Assembly (NCBI RefSeq): GCF_008932245.1
Contig: NZ_CP034911.1
Coordinates: 186,001 to 250,000 of the forward strand
Direction: 5' to 3'
Source of the DNA: Sinorhizobium alkalisoli
GTDB taxonomy: Bacteria; Pseudomonadota; Alphaproteobacteria; Rhizobiales; Rhizobiaceae
DNA length: 64,000 nucleotides
This document shows, one piece after another, positions 38,356-47,928 of this stretch. The notes under the pieces are model-generated. The model did no database searches, had not been told where the DNA came from, and saw only the letters and a program-made list of their open reading frames with translations. A program made the translations under genes and the position numbers. Positions within the stretch are counted from its first letter, which is position 1, and the number at the start of each line of letters is the position of its first letter.

Positions 38356-39615
38356 CTAGATGACCAGCTTCAGGTGGCTCGAGAGCACCAGGCCTGCCGC
38401 GCCGCGAAGCGCGGTATGGCCCTCGCCGATACCGTTGACGGTGACGGAAATCTCCTGGCCAGGCCGCATGATGATCGACTGTTCGACATGCGCTTTGATC
38501 CGCTCTGCCGCCGCGGGCCCACCGCCGGCGACGTCGCCGTGCAGAACATAGGAGTTGAGAGAGAGGGTTTGTTGAAGGTTGACGATACCAACCGCGATAT
38601 TGCGGGTGTAGCGGTCGAGCAGGTCGCCAGCGGCTCCAGATCCTTCTTCTGTCTCCTTGACTAGCCGCGCGCAGCTGATCTTGCTCGGCTCGGCCATTCC
38701 CATTTTGCTCGCTTCCTCGCGAAGCCAGGGAAGGGCCGCGACGGTTTCCCAGCAGCCATGCTTGCCGCAGTTGCAGCGCGCCCCACCCATCTGCACCACG
38801 GTGTGGCCGAGTTCACCACCCGAACCTGCAAGGCCCCGATAGACTTTTCCGTCGATGAAGAAAGCGCCGCCTAGAACCTCACCGGTATAGATGGCCGCGA
38901 AATTCTGCTGGCCGCGCCCGGGCCCGAACCATCTGTCGCCGACGAGAAGGGCGCGGGGATGATGATCGATGACCACCGGAAGCGAAAAATGCTTCTGCAG
39001 TATAGAGACGAGGGGGAGGCCAGTCAGGACGGGCGCCAGGTTGACCGCGAGAATCACGCCATTGTCGCTATCGATCATCCCGGCCGAGGCAATGCCGATG
39101 CCGAACGGAGCCTTGTGGGCCTGCAAGAGCGTGGACGAAAGCGTCTTCTTGATGATCGCGACAAACGCGTCCTTCTCCCCTTGAGGGTCGAACTCGGCCT
39201 TCGCCACGGCTCTGATCTCACCTGCCAGAGTGACAAGACATGTCTGGACCTTGCCCGGCAACAGCAGGACTGCGCCGAGCATCGGGGCATCGGGATTGAA
39301 GTAGAGCGGCCGCGCCGGCTTGCCGCCCTTGAAGTCCGAGGGAACGGCGTCGCCCTCGACGAGGAGTTGCTCCTCGATCATAGGCTGGACGATGCCTGTA
39401 ATCGTTGTCCTGTTGACGCCAGCCAGCCGCGCAAGATCAGCGCGGCTCTTGGGACCATTGTCATAAAGGGCCTGCAGCACGCGCCCGCGGTTGATCGCGC
39501 CGAGCGCTGACTGCGAGACAAGCGTCACCTGGCTCCCGTTCTCCCCGACCAAAGCTTCCTTGCTGGTGGGGGACCGGTGGCCCAAGGAATAGGACGATTG
39601 GTTCTCGAATTTCAA
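38356..39615 (-). CDS. ROK-family transcriptional regulator of the adjacent sugar ABC operon
   Basis: 419 residues. The helix-turn-helix spans about 45-85 (GPKSRADLARLAGVNRTTITGIVQPM). The ROK core follows, with GGELGHTVVQMGGARCNCGKHGCWE, a near-canonical zinc motif. Divergent from the sugar ABC operon at 39891. A NagC/XylR-like palindrome lies between at 39758, so autoregulation and operon control are likely. Confidence 0.9.
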   Translation of the reverse strand: MKFENQSSYSLGHRSPTSKEALVGENGSQVTLVSQSALGAINRGRVLQALYDNGPKSRADLARLAGVNRTTITGIVQPMIEEQLLVEGDAVPSDFKGGKPARPLYFNPDAPMLGAVLLLPGKVQTCLVTLAGEIRAVAKAEFDPQGEKDAFVAIIKKTLSSTLLQAHKAPFGIGIASAGMIDSDNGVILAVNLAPVLTGLPLVSILQKHFSLPVVIDHHPRALLVGDRWFGPGRGQQNFAAIYTGEVLGGAFFIDGKVYRGLAGSGGELGHTVVQMGGARCNCGKHGCWETVAALPWLREEASKMGMAEPSKISCARLVKETEEGSGAAGDLLDRYTRNIAVGIVNLQQTLSLNSYVLHGDVAGGGPAAAERIKAHVEQSIIMRPGQEISVTVNGIGEGHTALRGAAGLVLSSHLKLVI

Positions 39616-39757
39616 AATAGGTCTCCGATTTGTCGGACAGTTTTACCCGTTAGTTTCGTCATGGGCCAGACAGGGCGCGAAAAGGTACCAGTGCGGACCG
39701 ATCTTGGCCCAAGTCGCCGACGCAATTCCAATGTGACGGCTTCTTGACAGTAGCATA

Positions 39758-39778
39758 AGTTTGTGCGAAGTACAAACT
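39758..39778. promoter_or_regulatory. ROK operator (AGTTTGT-N7-ACAAACT)
   Basis: Perfect 7-bp inverted repeat, spaced by 7 bases, in the 275-bp region between the ROK gene and the binding-protein gene. It closely resembles XylR-type ROK operators of the form TTAGTTTGT...ACAAACTAA. A -35-like TTGACA lies at 39744-39749, so binding here should block the plus-strand promoter. Confidence 0.72.
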
Positions 39779-39890
39779 AACCTGCTAACATGAGCAGATT
39801 TTGAGGGGTACGATCTCAGTCCGGAAGGGGAGCCCAAATGCTTCGGCGGAGTGATTGCGGTCGCGTTACAAAGCAACTGAGGAGGCTTTC

Positions 39891-41354
39891 ATGACTATCG
39901 ATATCGGTAATATGTCGCGCCGGGACATGCTGAAATCCGCGTCGGCGGCAGCAATCCTGGCTTCGGTCGGTACGCTGGTGGCACCACGGCGCGCTGGCGC
40001 TCAAGGGGCGGGGACGGTGCGGGTGCTCTCGGTCGAAGACCCGTTCTTCTTCTCGATGAAGGCTTTGGTGCCCGAATACGAGAAGGAGACCGGCATCAAG
40101 GTGGAGCTCGAAAGCCTGTCCTATGATGCGCTTCAATCTCGTCTCGTCTCCGCCTTCGTTGCCAAAACCTCAGACGCCGACGTTATCGTCGTCGACCAGA
40201 TGTGGCTTGGCCAATATCTCGACAATGGCTGGATCGTTTCGCTCAACGATTTCATTGCCAATGACAGCGAGGTCGAGCTTTCGGATTTCATCCCGGAGGT
40301 GCTCTACTCCTCCAACATGTGGCGTGGGCAGATCGGCACGCTGCCGGTGGCGGCCTATGCGCAGGGCGTCATGTACCGCAAGGACATGTTCGACGAGTTC
40401 GGCATCGCCTCTCCCCCGACCGAGACCTCCGAGGACTGGACCTGGACGAAATATGTCGACACGCTGAAGTCGCTCGAAGGCAAGAGCTTTGGCGGCCAGC
40501 CGATTTTCCCGACCGTGATCTGCGGCTCGCAGCCGTCGCCGATCACCCACATGTTCACGCAGCTGTCGGTCAGTCACGGCGCAAGCTGGTTCAAGTCGTT
40601 CCCCGGCGCGCCTTGGGACTTCTCGCCGCAGCCGACCGGTCCAGCCTGGGCGAAGTCTGTGGATATCTACCGGCAGCTCTACAAGCTCTCGCCCCCGGAA
40701 GCGATCAACTATCTCTGGTTCGATGCCGGCACCCGCTTCGCCAAGGGTGATGTCGGCATGTTCTACTGGTGGACGCCCTACTTCTATTTGGTCAACAACT
40801 CCGGCTACATGACCGGCAAGAAATCAGACGTCATGGGCAAATATGCGACCGCGGCGTTACCGAAGGCCGAGGGCGTCCCGCAGACCGTCAGCCTCGGCGG
40901 CTACAGCCTGGGCATCCCGTCGAGCTCGGAGCGGCAGGACGCCGGTTTCGCCTTCATAAAATGGGCGACGTCGAAAGCGACCCAGAAGAAGATGGCGCTC
41001 TGGCCGGACCTCAACTACCAGTTCTCCGACTTCGCACGCGCGTCGCTGTATGAGGATGACGAGGTGAAGGCGATCTATCCTTATCTTGACGTGCAGTACG
41101 CCATGATGAAACAGGGCAACGGCAAGATTACAAGGCCGCCGGTTCCAGGCTACACCGCCGTGGAGAGCGTGCTCGGCCTCACTTTGAACCAACTGCTTAC
41201 GGGCAATGAAGATCCGAAGGTTGCACTCGAACGCACCAATGGGCTGTTCGAGAGCATTCTGAAGGGCAATCTGATGATCCCCTATCAGAAGGAGAGCTTC
41301 GCTGACACGCTCGACGGGGCAAAGGCCCTGATCGGCAAGCTCGCCAAGGCGTAA
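39891..41354 (+). CDS. Sugar ABC transporter substrate-binding protein, Tat-exported
   Basis: 487 residues from the ATG at 39891, chosen for the GAGGAGG seven bases before it. The signal has the twin-arginine motif SRRDMLKSASA and a hydrophobic stretch ending near RAGAQGAG. The mature protein is a large CUT1 binding protein (VIVVDQMWLGQYLDNGWI, YRKDMFDEFGIASPP, WWTPYFYLVNNSG, SLGGYSLGIPSSS). First gene of the operon. The sugar is unknown. Confidence 0.9.
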   Translation: MTIDIGNMSRRDMLKSASAAAILASVGTLVAPRRAGAQGAGTVRVLSVEDPFFFSMKALVPEYEKETGIKVELESLSYDALQSRLVSAFVAKTSDADVIVVDQMWLGQYLDNGWIVSLNDFIANDSEVELSDFIPEVLYSSNMWRGQIGTLPVAAYAQGVMYRKDMFDEFGIASPPTETSEDWTWTKYVDTLKSLEGKSFGGQPIFPTVICGSQPSPITHMFTQLSVSHGASWFKSFPGAPWDFSPQPTGPAWAKSVDIYRQLYKLSPPEAINYLWFDAGTRFAKGDVGMFYWWTPYFYLVNNSGYMTGKKSDVMGKYATAALPKAEGVPQTVSLGGYSLGIPSSSERQDAGFAFIKWATSKATQKKMALWPDLNYQFSDFARASLYEDDEVKAIYPYLDVQYAMMKQGNGKITRPPVPGYTAVESVLGLTLNQLLTGNEDPKVALERTNGLFESILKGNLMIPYQKESFADTLDGAKALIGKLAKA

Positions 41355-41368
41355 TAGAGTTCTCCTCG

Positions 41369-41397
41369 CGCCGGCGCGGCCGCCCGCCGCGCCGGCG
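41369..41397 (+). promoter_or_regulatory. Intercistronic stem-loop after the binding-protein gene
   Basis: Perfect 12-bp GC stem (41369-41380 with 41386-41397), 5-base loop, no T run; probable mRNA stabiliser between the binding protein and permeases. Confidence 0.7.
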
Positions 41398-41426
41398 AAA
41401 CGAGCGAAAAAGAACTGGATCTCGCA

Positions 41427-42356
41427 ATGAACACCACCACTTTCCGTTCGCCGCAGGTGCTTGCGCCTGTCAGGCGGAGCTTTGTCCGCCGCAACCTGCC
41501 TTATCTCCTGATCGCGCCCTCGGTCATCATGCTGCTCGCACTGATCGCTTATCCGATGCTCTTTGCCTTGCGGTCGAGCTTCTATTTCTGGAACCTGCAG
41601 GTCGGGCCGCAGCCGCTCGCCTATGTCGGCTTCGAAAACTATGCGCAGGCCTTCAATGCCTTCGACTTTAGGGCAGCGCTCGGCAACACGCTGCTCCTGT
41701 CGATCGTCGGGACGGCAATCGAGTTCGCGCTCGGTCTCGCCATTGCGCTCGTGCTGCTCAAGGCTGTCCCCGGCATGAATGTCGTGCGGGCATTGCTGAT
41801 CCTGCCGACGACCATCGCCCCAATCGTGGTCGGCTTCCTGTTCCGCTATCTCTACGATCCGGGCGGAGGCCTCTTAACCTGGGTGCTGAAATCGCTGTGG
41901 TTGCCGGTGCCGGCGGAGGGCATTCTCGGCTCGCCTTCGACCGCGCTAGCCGCGATCCTCTTCGTCGACATCTGGCAGTGGACACCCTTCTTTGCCATCG
42001 TGCTTTATGCGAGCCTCCTGAGTGTTCCGGACGAAATCACCGAGGCTGCCCGGCTCGATCGCGCATCCGCCTGGACGATCCTGATGCGGATCAAGCTGCC
42101 GCTGATCAAGCGCACGGCGATCATCATCGTCATGCTGCGTTTCATGCAGATCTTCAACACCTTCGACACGGTACTCGTGTTGACACGCGGTGGACCCGGC
42201 ACCTCTACCCGAACGCTCGGATACTCGCTCTATGAGCAGGGCCTGGTAAACTTCAACATCGGCCTCGTCAGCGCCATGACGTGGATCACTGTATTGATCG
42301 TCAACATCATCGTCGCCCTCTACGTCTTCTTCGCATTTCGCAATGAGGAGTGGTGA
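41427..42356 (+). CDS. Sugar ABC transporter permease (MalF-type)
   Basis: 309 residues with six predicted helices, the first at about 26-46 (YLLIAPSVIMLLALIAYPML). The EAA loop is EAARLDRASAWTILMRIKLPLI. Its stop is just before the next permease start. Intact. Confidence 0.92.
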   Translation: MNTTTFRSPQVLAPVRRSFVRRNLPYLLIAPSVIMLLALIAYPMLFALRSSFYFWNLQVGPQPLAYVGFENYAQAFNAFDFRAALGNTLLLSIVGTAIEFALGLAIALVLLKAVPGMNVVRALLILPTTIAPIVVGFLFRYLYDPGGGLLTWVLKSLWLPVPAEGILGSPSTALAAILFVDIWQWTPFFAIVLYASLLSVPDEITEAARLDRASAWTILMRIKLPLIKRTAIIIVMLRFMQIFNTFDTVLVLTRGGPGTSTRTLGYSLYEQGLVNFNIGLVSAMTWITVLIVNIIVALYVFFAFRNEEW

Positions 42357-42357
42357 T

Positions 42358-43187
42358 ATGTCGAGCCGCACCGGTTTCTCTACCGCACTGACCTATGTCG
42401 CAGGCCTTCTGTTCCTAGCGGTCTTCATCGGCCCGATCCTCTGGTTCGTCGCGCTTGCGATCCGCCCGGCCGAGACCGCCTTCAGCATGCCGCCGCAACT
42501 GGCTTTCGAGCCCAGCCTCGACGCCTTTCGGCATATCCTCGTTGATCCCGGCACTAATGCGCCGCAGCTGGGCAACAGCCTGATCGTCGCGTCGGCGCCG
42601 TGCTCCTGAACCTGCCGTTTTCCGTGCCGGCCGCTTACGCGCTCTCCCGCTTCAAGCTGCGCGGTAAGAAGAACATCATGCTGTGGTATCTCGGCCTGTT
42701 GATGGCGCCGCCGATCGCCTTCCTGATCCCGTATTTCATTCTGATCAACCAGATCGGGCTCCAGGGCTCCTACTTCTCGATGGTGCTCGTCCTGCAGACC
42801 CTGACGATCCCGTTTTCGGTCTGGCTGATGAAGAGTTTCATCGATGAGGTGCCGGCCGAGCTCGAGGAGGCGGCCCGCGTCGACGGCGCCCGCTGGTATA
42901 CGATCATGTGGCGGATCACGCTGCCGATCGTGCGTCCAGGCATCATCGTGACCTCGATGTTCGCCTTCGTCTTCGCGTGGAACAACGCCGCCTTTCCTCT
43001 GGTGCTGAGCTCCCGCTCGACCGCAACTCTGCCGATCGGAACGCTTGGTTACTTCGCCACAAGCGGCGTGACTTGGAACTACATCGCCGCCGCGGCGGTG
43101 CTCGCGATGATCCCGCCGATCATCATCTTCCTTGTGTTCGATCGATACGTCGTCCGCGGCCTCACCTTTGGTTCGGTGAAAGGCTGA
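42358..43187 (+). pseudogene. Sugar ABC transporter permease, one-base frameshift
   Basis: Starts at the ATG at 42358, one base after the previous stop. Codons run to LGNSLIVAS and then, at about 42592 (GCGTCGGCGCC), the frame must gain one base to continue as AVLLNLPFSVPAAYALSRF, so a G is probably missing. After it come a normal EAA loop (LEEAARVDGARWYTIMWRITLP) and the RGLTFGSVKG end. The length is 3n+2. As read, the protein ends at codon 83. It may be a real lesion or an assembly error; the rest of the operon is intact. Confidence 0.85.
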
Positions 43188-43217
43188 CCTGTCCTTGCTT
43201 GAATGGAGTTATTGAAT

Positions 43218-44243
43218 ATGAGCAAACTGAGAATGGGCGTTATTGGCGCCGGCCTTTGGGGCAACAATCACGCCCATACCTTCAACGTCCTGCCGGAGAC
43301 CGAGCTCGTCGGCGTCTGCGACCTTGACGAGGGCAGGGCGCTGAAGATGAAGGAAAGCTTCGGCGCCGAGCTGGCGTTCACGGATTATGAGAAGCTGATC
43401 AACAACGCTGCGATCGACGCTGTTTCCGTCGCCACACCTGACTTCACCCATACGCCGATCGTTCTTGCAGCGCTCAAGGCCGACAAGCATGTCCTGAGCG
43501 AGAAGCCGCTTGCGACGACTGTTAAGGAGGCGGAGGAGATCGCCGAGGCTGCCGCGAAGTCGAAGGGCAAGCTGATGGTGGATTTCCACAATCGCGTAAA
43601 CCCGATCCTGGCGCAGGTCCGCGACATGATCCAGAATGGCGAGATCGGTCTTGCTAGGCACGGCTCGGCCCGCCTTTCCAACACCACCTACGTGCCCTTC
43701 GAAATGCTTAGCTGGGCCAAGAAGTCGTCGGCACTGTGGTTCCTGGGCAGCCATCTGGTCGACGTCCTGCGCTTCATTCTGGCCGACGAGGTTGAGCGTG
43801 TGTACTCGGTTGCCCGCTCCGGTACGCTGGCGAAGGGCGGGGTGGACACGAAGGACTTCCACTCGTCGATACTAGAGTTCTCCAAAGGCACGGTCGTGAC
43901 CATGGAGAACAGCTGGATCCTGTCGAAGGACAATCCGTCGCTCGTCGACTTCAAGATTGAGTTCGTCGGCGAAAAGGGCCAGGTCCAGGCCGATCCGACC
44001 CACAATGGCGGCCTGCGGCGCATCGTCGACGGGGGGCTCAGATATAACGACTATATCGGCATTACCCCGACGGGCGAGACCCGTATCGGCGGCTTCGTGC
44101 TCGAGTCGATCGCGCGCTTCATCGACAGCGTCGTTCGAGGCACACCGCTTCTCGCCGATGCTGAGGATGGTCTCGCGAACACCAAGATCCTTGCAGCGAT
44201 TGAGGAATCGGTTGCCACTGGCAAGGCCGTGACCGTCGGCTGA
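43218..44243 (+). CDS. Gfo/Idh/MocA-family oxidoreductase
   Basis: 341 residues from the ATG at 43218. Rossmann motif GAGLWGNNHAHTF (about 9-21), SEKPLATTVKEAEEIAEAA with the active-site Lys, VDFHNRVNP, and WFLGSHLVDVLRF with a catalytic-type His. NAD(P)-dependent sugar or polyol dehydrogenase. Encoded between the permeases and the ATPase, so it presumably oxidises the imported sugar. The exact substrate is unknown. Confidence 0.88.
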   Translation: MSKLRMGVIGAGLWGNNHAHTFNVLPETELVGVCDLDEGRALKMKESFGAELAFTDYEKLINNAAIDAVSVATPDFTHTPIVLAALKADKHVLSEKPLATTVKEAEEIAEAAAKSKGKLMVDFHNRVNPILAQVRDMIQNGEIGLARHGSARLSNTTYVPFEMLSWAKKSSALWFLGSHLVDVLRFILADEVERVYSVARSGTLAKGGVDTKDFHSSILEFSKGTVVTMENSWILSKDNPSLVDFKIEFVGEKGQVQADPTHNGGLRRIVDGGLRYNDYIGITPTGETRIGGFVLESIARFIDSVVRGTPLLADAEDGLANTKILAAIEESVATGKAVTVG

Positions 44244-44324
44244 CGAATAACACTAAGCATTCAGGGCGAGCCGGCCGGACAAGTTGGCTTGCCCTGCTCA
44301 AGAACACTGGGAGTAGTACTTGAT

Positions 44325-45491
44325 ATGGCGTCCATGACCTTTGAGACAATAGGCAAGACCTATCCGGACGGGACCGTTGCCGTTGCCAATGTCAGCTTTG
44401 CGGTCGCTGATGGCGAGTTCGTCGTGCTGGTCGGCCCTTCGGGTTGTGGCAAATCCACCTTGCTCAGAATGGCGGCGGGGCTCGAAACGCTAAACAGCGG
44501 CCGTCTGCTGATGGACGACAAGGATGTCACCTATGTCGAACCGCAGGACCGTGACATCGCAATGGTGTTCCAGAACTACGCGCTCTATCCGCATATGACC
44601 GTCTACGAGAACATGGCCTTCGGCCTTCAGCAGCGAAAGATGCCGAAGGACAAGATCGACAGGCTCGTGCGGGACGCCGCCGAGATGCTGGATCTCACGC
44701 GATACCTTCAGCGCAAGCCCGGCGCCTTGTCCGGCGGCCAGCGCCAGCGTGTGGCCATGGGCCGCGCCATCGTCCGTCATCCGATGGCCTTCCTGATGGA
44801 TGAACCGCTTTCGAACCTCGATGCGAAGCTCCGCGTGCAGATGCGGGGAGAGCTCAAGCTCCTCAATCAGCGCCTCGGCGTCACCACGCTCTATGTCACC
44901 CATGACCAGGTCGAGGCGATGACCATGGGGGATCGTATCGCGGTGCTGAAGCCGGTACGCGATGCAAACGAGAGCAACCTCCAGCAGATCGACACGCCGC
45001 AGAACCTCTATGACAAGCCGGCCAATTTGTTCGTTGCCGGCTTCATCGGCTCGCCTGCCATGAACTTCGTTCGAGTGGACCTGAAGGCCGACGGGGCAGC
45101 TTTTCGCGGGACCGTGAAGGGCACGGACATTTCTTTCCTCGTTCCGGCAAACTCCGCACTCGCAGGACATGCCGGAAAAGAGGTGATCGCCGGCATTCGA
45201 CCGGAGATGTTTCGGGTCTGTTCGCAACGCGACGCACTGTTTGATGAGCCAGTACCGGTCGCCGAGGCCCTTGGTGCAGATACCTTCGTCTTCTTCGATA
45301 TCGCGTCCCCGCCGGTCGGTGTGAATGAAGCAGAAGACAACGAAGACTTCATCCTCAAGGGCAAGAACCGGCTGGTGGCGCGCATTCCTCCGGAGTCTAC
45401 GCCGGCAGCTAATCAGCGACTTCCGTTGTCAGTCGACCTCGACAAACTGCATTGGTTCGACCCGGTGACTGGGCTCGCCATCCGGGACTGA
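44325..45491 (+). CDS. Sugar ABC transporter ATP-binding protein (CUT1 type)
   Basis: 388 residues from the ATG at 44325. Walker A GPSGCGKST (about 38-46), LSGGQRQR, MDEPLSNLD, YVTHDQVEAM, then a C-terminal regulatory domain. Last gene of the operon; a strong terminator follows at 45551. It contains a longer linker (KPVRDANESNLQQIDTP) than usual CUT1 ATPases. Confidence 0.92.
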   Translation: MASMTFETIGKTYPDGTVAVANVSFAVADGEFVVLVGPSGCGKSTLLRMAAGLETLNSGRLLMDDKDVTYVEPQDRDIAMVFQNYALYPHMTVYENMAFGLQQRKMPKDKIDRLVRDAAEMLDLTRYLQRKPGALSGGQRQRVAMGRAIVRHPMAFLMDEPLSNLDAKLRVQMRGELKLLNQRLGVTTLYVTHDQVEAMTMGDRIAVLKPVRDANESNLQQIDTPQNLYDKPANLFVAGFIGSPAMNFVRVDLKADGAAFRGTVKGTDISFLVPANSALAGHAGKEVIAGIRPEMFRVCSQRDALFDEPVPVAEALGADTFVFFDIASPPVGVNEAEDNEDFILKGKNRLVARIPPESTPAANQRLPLSVDLDKLHWFDPVTGLAIRD

Positions 45492-45550
45492 GCATGAAAC
45501 GGGACCTGCTCGAGCCCGAAAGCGCTTCCCTTGCCTCCCAAGGCACCTTT

Positions 45551-45591
45551 GGCTGCCGTCGCACAGGTCCCGACGGCAGCCTCATTTTTTT
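45551..45591 (+). terminator. Rho-independent terminator
   Basis: 11-bp perfect stem (45551-45561 with 45571-45581), 9-base loop and a T7 run at 45585-45591. Ends the sugar ABC operon. Confidence 0.92.
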
Positions 45592-45618
45592 AAGCGATTG
45601 CAACTCTGAGGAGGGGTC

Positions 45619-47568
45619 GTGAAACACGTTCCGATCGTTGGCAAATTTTTCGTCATCATTGCACTCTTTGGATCGATAGCGGTCGCGCTCACGCTCTATC
45701 AGAGCAAGCGGATGTTCGAGGTGAGCACAAGGTATAGCGACCTGCTCAACAAGGATGCTGCAGCCACTCTTTACCTGACGCAGGCGAACCGAAGCCTGGA
45801 GGCCGCGCGGTCGAGCATCAGCGATATGATGATGACGCGGGCGAAGGAGGCGAGGGCGAAACCTGAGGCCGCTCTGAAGGATGCGCAGACGAATTTTTTG
45901 AAATCGATGGATCAAGCGATCGCTGCTGCACCCGGGAGTACCGAACTTTCGCAGCTGAAATCGGACGGATTCTCGCTGCTAAACGATGCATGTGGCGCCG
46001 CAATCGCCGTTGGGCGCGGGGCGGCAAGCGAAGCCGAACTTGCCACGGTCCAGCAGCTGTTCCTGAGCTTGTGCCAGCCGGCATTTGCGGCGATATCGCC
46101 GCGCTTCATCGCCGTTGCAAACCAGATGGCGATGGCGTCCGAGCAGAAGCGGATTGACGTTACCCAGACCGCCAGGACGACGTCGGTCTGGACGCTTGGC
46201 GCAACCGCGTTCGCTCTGCTCTTCGTCTCCGCATTCGGGTTCCTGGCGGTCCGCTCCTGGCTGGTGAAGCCAATCGGGGCAATAGCCGAGACGATGAAAG
46301 TGATTGCCAGCGGAGACATGGCTGCAACGGTTCGTGGGGCCGACCGGCGCGATGAGATTGGCGCGATGGCCCGGGCCGTGCAGGTCTTCAGGGATAATGA
46401 ACTGCGGGCGCGCGAGCTCGAGGAGAGCGTCGAGGCCAGTCGAAATACGGCTGAGAAGGATCGTGCTCGCTCGGCTGAAGCGGAGCGTATCCGGGCTCAA
46501 ACGCTCGCTGCGACGACCGCTGAACTGGCCGAGGCATTGCAGCAGCTGGCAAATCGCAATCTTGCCTTCAGGCTGGAGAACCCGTTTGCCGAGGATTTCG
46601 AGACGCTGCGGTCCGACTTCAATGCAGCGGTTGGCCAGCTTTCCGGCAGTTTGCACGCGGTTTCGTCCGCGACGGGATCGATTGACGCAGGAGCCCACGA
46701 GCTGGCGCAGAGCGCGCAGGATCTTTTCAGGCGCACCGAGCAACAGGCGGCCACGCTAGAGCAAACCGCAGCGGCGCTTGATCAGATCACGCAAAATGTC
46801 GTCGGATCCTCTAAGCGCACCGACGAGGCGCGTGAGCTGGCGGTCGAGGCAAATAGATCAGCGCGGCGATCCGCCGAAGTCGTCCGCAAGGCAGTGTCGG
46901 CGATGCAGCGGATTGAGCAATCGTCCGCTGAGATAACAAATATCGTTTCCGTCATCGACGAGATTGCGTTTCAGACCAATCTATTGGCGCTGAACGCCGG
47001 CGTGGAAGCGGCGCGATCAGGAGAGGCCGGCAAGGGGTTTGCCGTTGTCGCCCAGGAGGTTCGTGAACTTGCCCAACGGTCCGCCTTGGCGGCTAAAGAC
47101 ATCAAGGACCTCATACACAATTCTGCGCTCGAGGTCACCGATGGTGTGCAATTGGTTCGCGACACCGGCGAGGTCCTCGAACTAATCGAAAGTCAAATCC
47201 TGCGGATCAACAGCCAGCTGGACGCGGTGGCAGCGGCGGCCAACGATCAGTCGGTGGCGCTTGCCGAGGTGAACCGGGCCGTCAACCAGATGGATGATGT
47301 GACACAGCAAAATGCTGCCATGGCGGAGGAATCCACCGCCGCCAGTGTTGCACTGGCCAACGAGGTAAGGCGCCTTCGCGGTATCGTTTCGGGCTTCCAA
47401 CTAGAAAATAAGAGGAGCGCTTCGCTTGCAAATGAAGGGATGACGGACCCGGACGGGGCGCCAAGGGTCTCACCGGCTCGGCGCATGCTTGCGGTGGTTG
47501 CAAACGCTCTCGCCGTCGATAGCAAAACTGCCGACGCCCCGGACGAAGTGATTGCACCGGGGCAATAA
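45619..47568 (+). CDS. Methyl-accepting chemotaxis protein
   Basis: 649 residues from a GTG with GAGGAGGG before it. TM1 (about 8-28) and TM2 (about 188-210) flank a small helical periplasmic sensor of about 160 residues. HAMP follows (about 212-265), with a second HAMP-like segment near 300-350. The signalling tip ([31 protein letters not shown], about 448-478) is intact. No C-terminal CheR-tethering pentapeptide is apparent (ends EVIAPGQ). The ligand is unknown; lying next to the sugar operon, it may sense that sugar. Confidence 0.92.
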   Translation: MKHVPIVGKFFVIIALFGSIAVALTLYQSKRMFEVSTRYSDLLNKDAAATLYLTQANRSLEAARSSISDMMMTRAKEARAKPEAALKDAQTNFLKSMDQAIAAAPGSTELSQLKSDGFSLLNDACGAAIAVGRGAASEAELATVQQLFLSLCQPAFAAISPRFIAVANQMAMASEQKRIDVTQTARTTSVWTLGATAFALLFVSAFGFLAVRSWLVKPIGAIAETMKVIASGDMAATVRGADRRDEIGAMARAVQVFRDNELRARELEESVEASRNTAEKDRARSAEAERIRAQTLAATTAELAEALQQLANRNLAFRLENPFAEDFETLRSDFNAAVGQLSGSLHAVSSATGSIDAGAHELAQSAQDLFRRTEQQAATLEQTAAALDQITQNVVGSSKRTDEARELAVEANRSARRSAEVVRKAVSAMQRIEQSSAEITNIVSVIDEIAFQTNLLALNAGVEAARSGEAGKGFAVVAQEVRELAQRSALAAKDIKDLIHNSALEVTDGVQLVRDTGEVLELIESQILRINSQLDAVAAAANDQSVALAEVNRAVNQMDDVTQQNAAMAEESTAASVALANEVRRLRGIVSGFQLENKRSASLANEGMTDPDGAPRVSPARRMLAVVANALAVDSKTADAPDEVIAPGQ

Positions 47569-47928
47569 TTCCGGTGCGGTCACTATTGATGCAGCTCTTA
47601 CGAATCAGATTCTGGGACTGCGAGTATTGACTAACGAAGAACTTGAATAGCTCCTGCTCGACTGGAGTTCCGCACGATTTGTCGAGTGGCAAAACGGGAG
47701 GATGACGCTCCGACAAGGTGAGGCACCTGCTGGGTCCGAAGACAGCATCCATGAGATCCTCTTGTATGCCGGCGTAAAACCCCTCTGGCGGGTGTCTCCC
47801 GCAGCGCAAGCAAGCTTCGCCACGACAAACGTTGGGCGCGGAACACTTCCAGTGAGACTGGTGTCGATTAAGTACTTCCGTTCTCTTGCTCTTCAGATGC
47901 CATAGCCGCGACTACACTAGCTGCCGGA
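47569..47928. other. Intergenic region with no gene seen
   Basis: About 360 bp between the chemoreceptor and the convergent NmrA-like gene. A 7-bp stem (GCACCGG / CCGGTGC, 47554-47577) overlaps the end of the receptor gene, without a T run. Short ORFs here match nothing. Confidence 0.5.
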
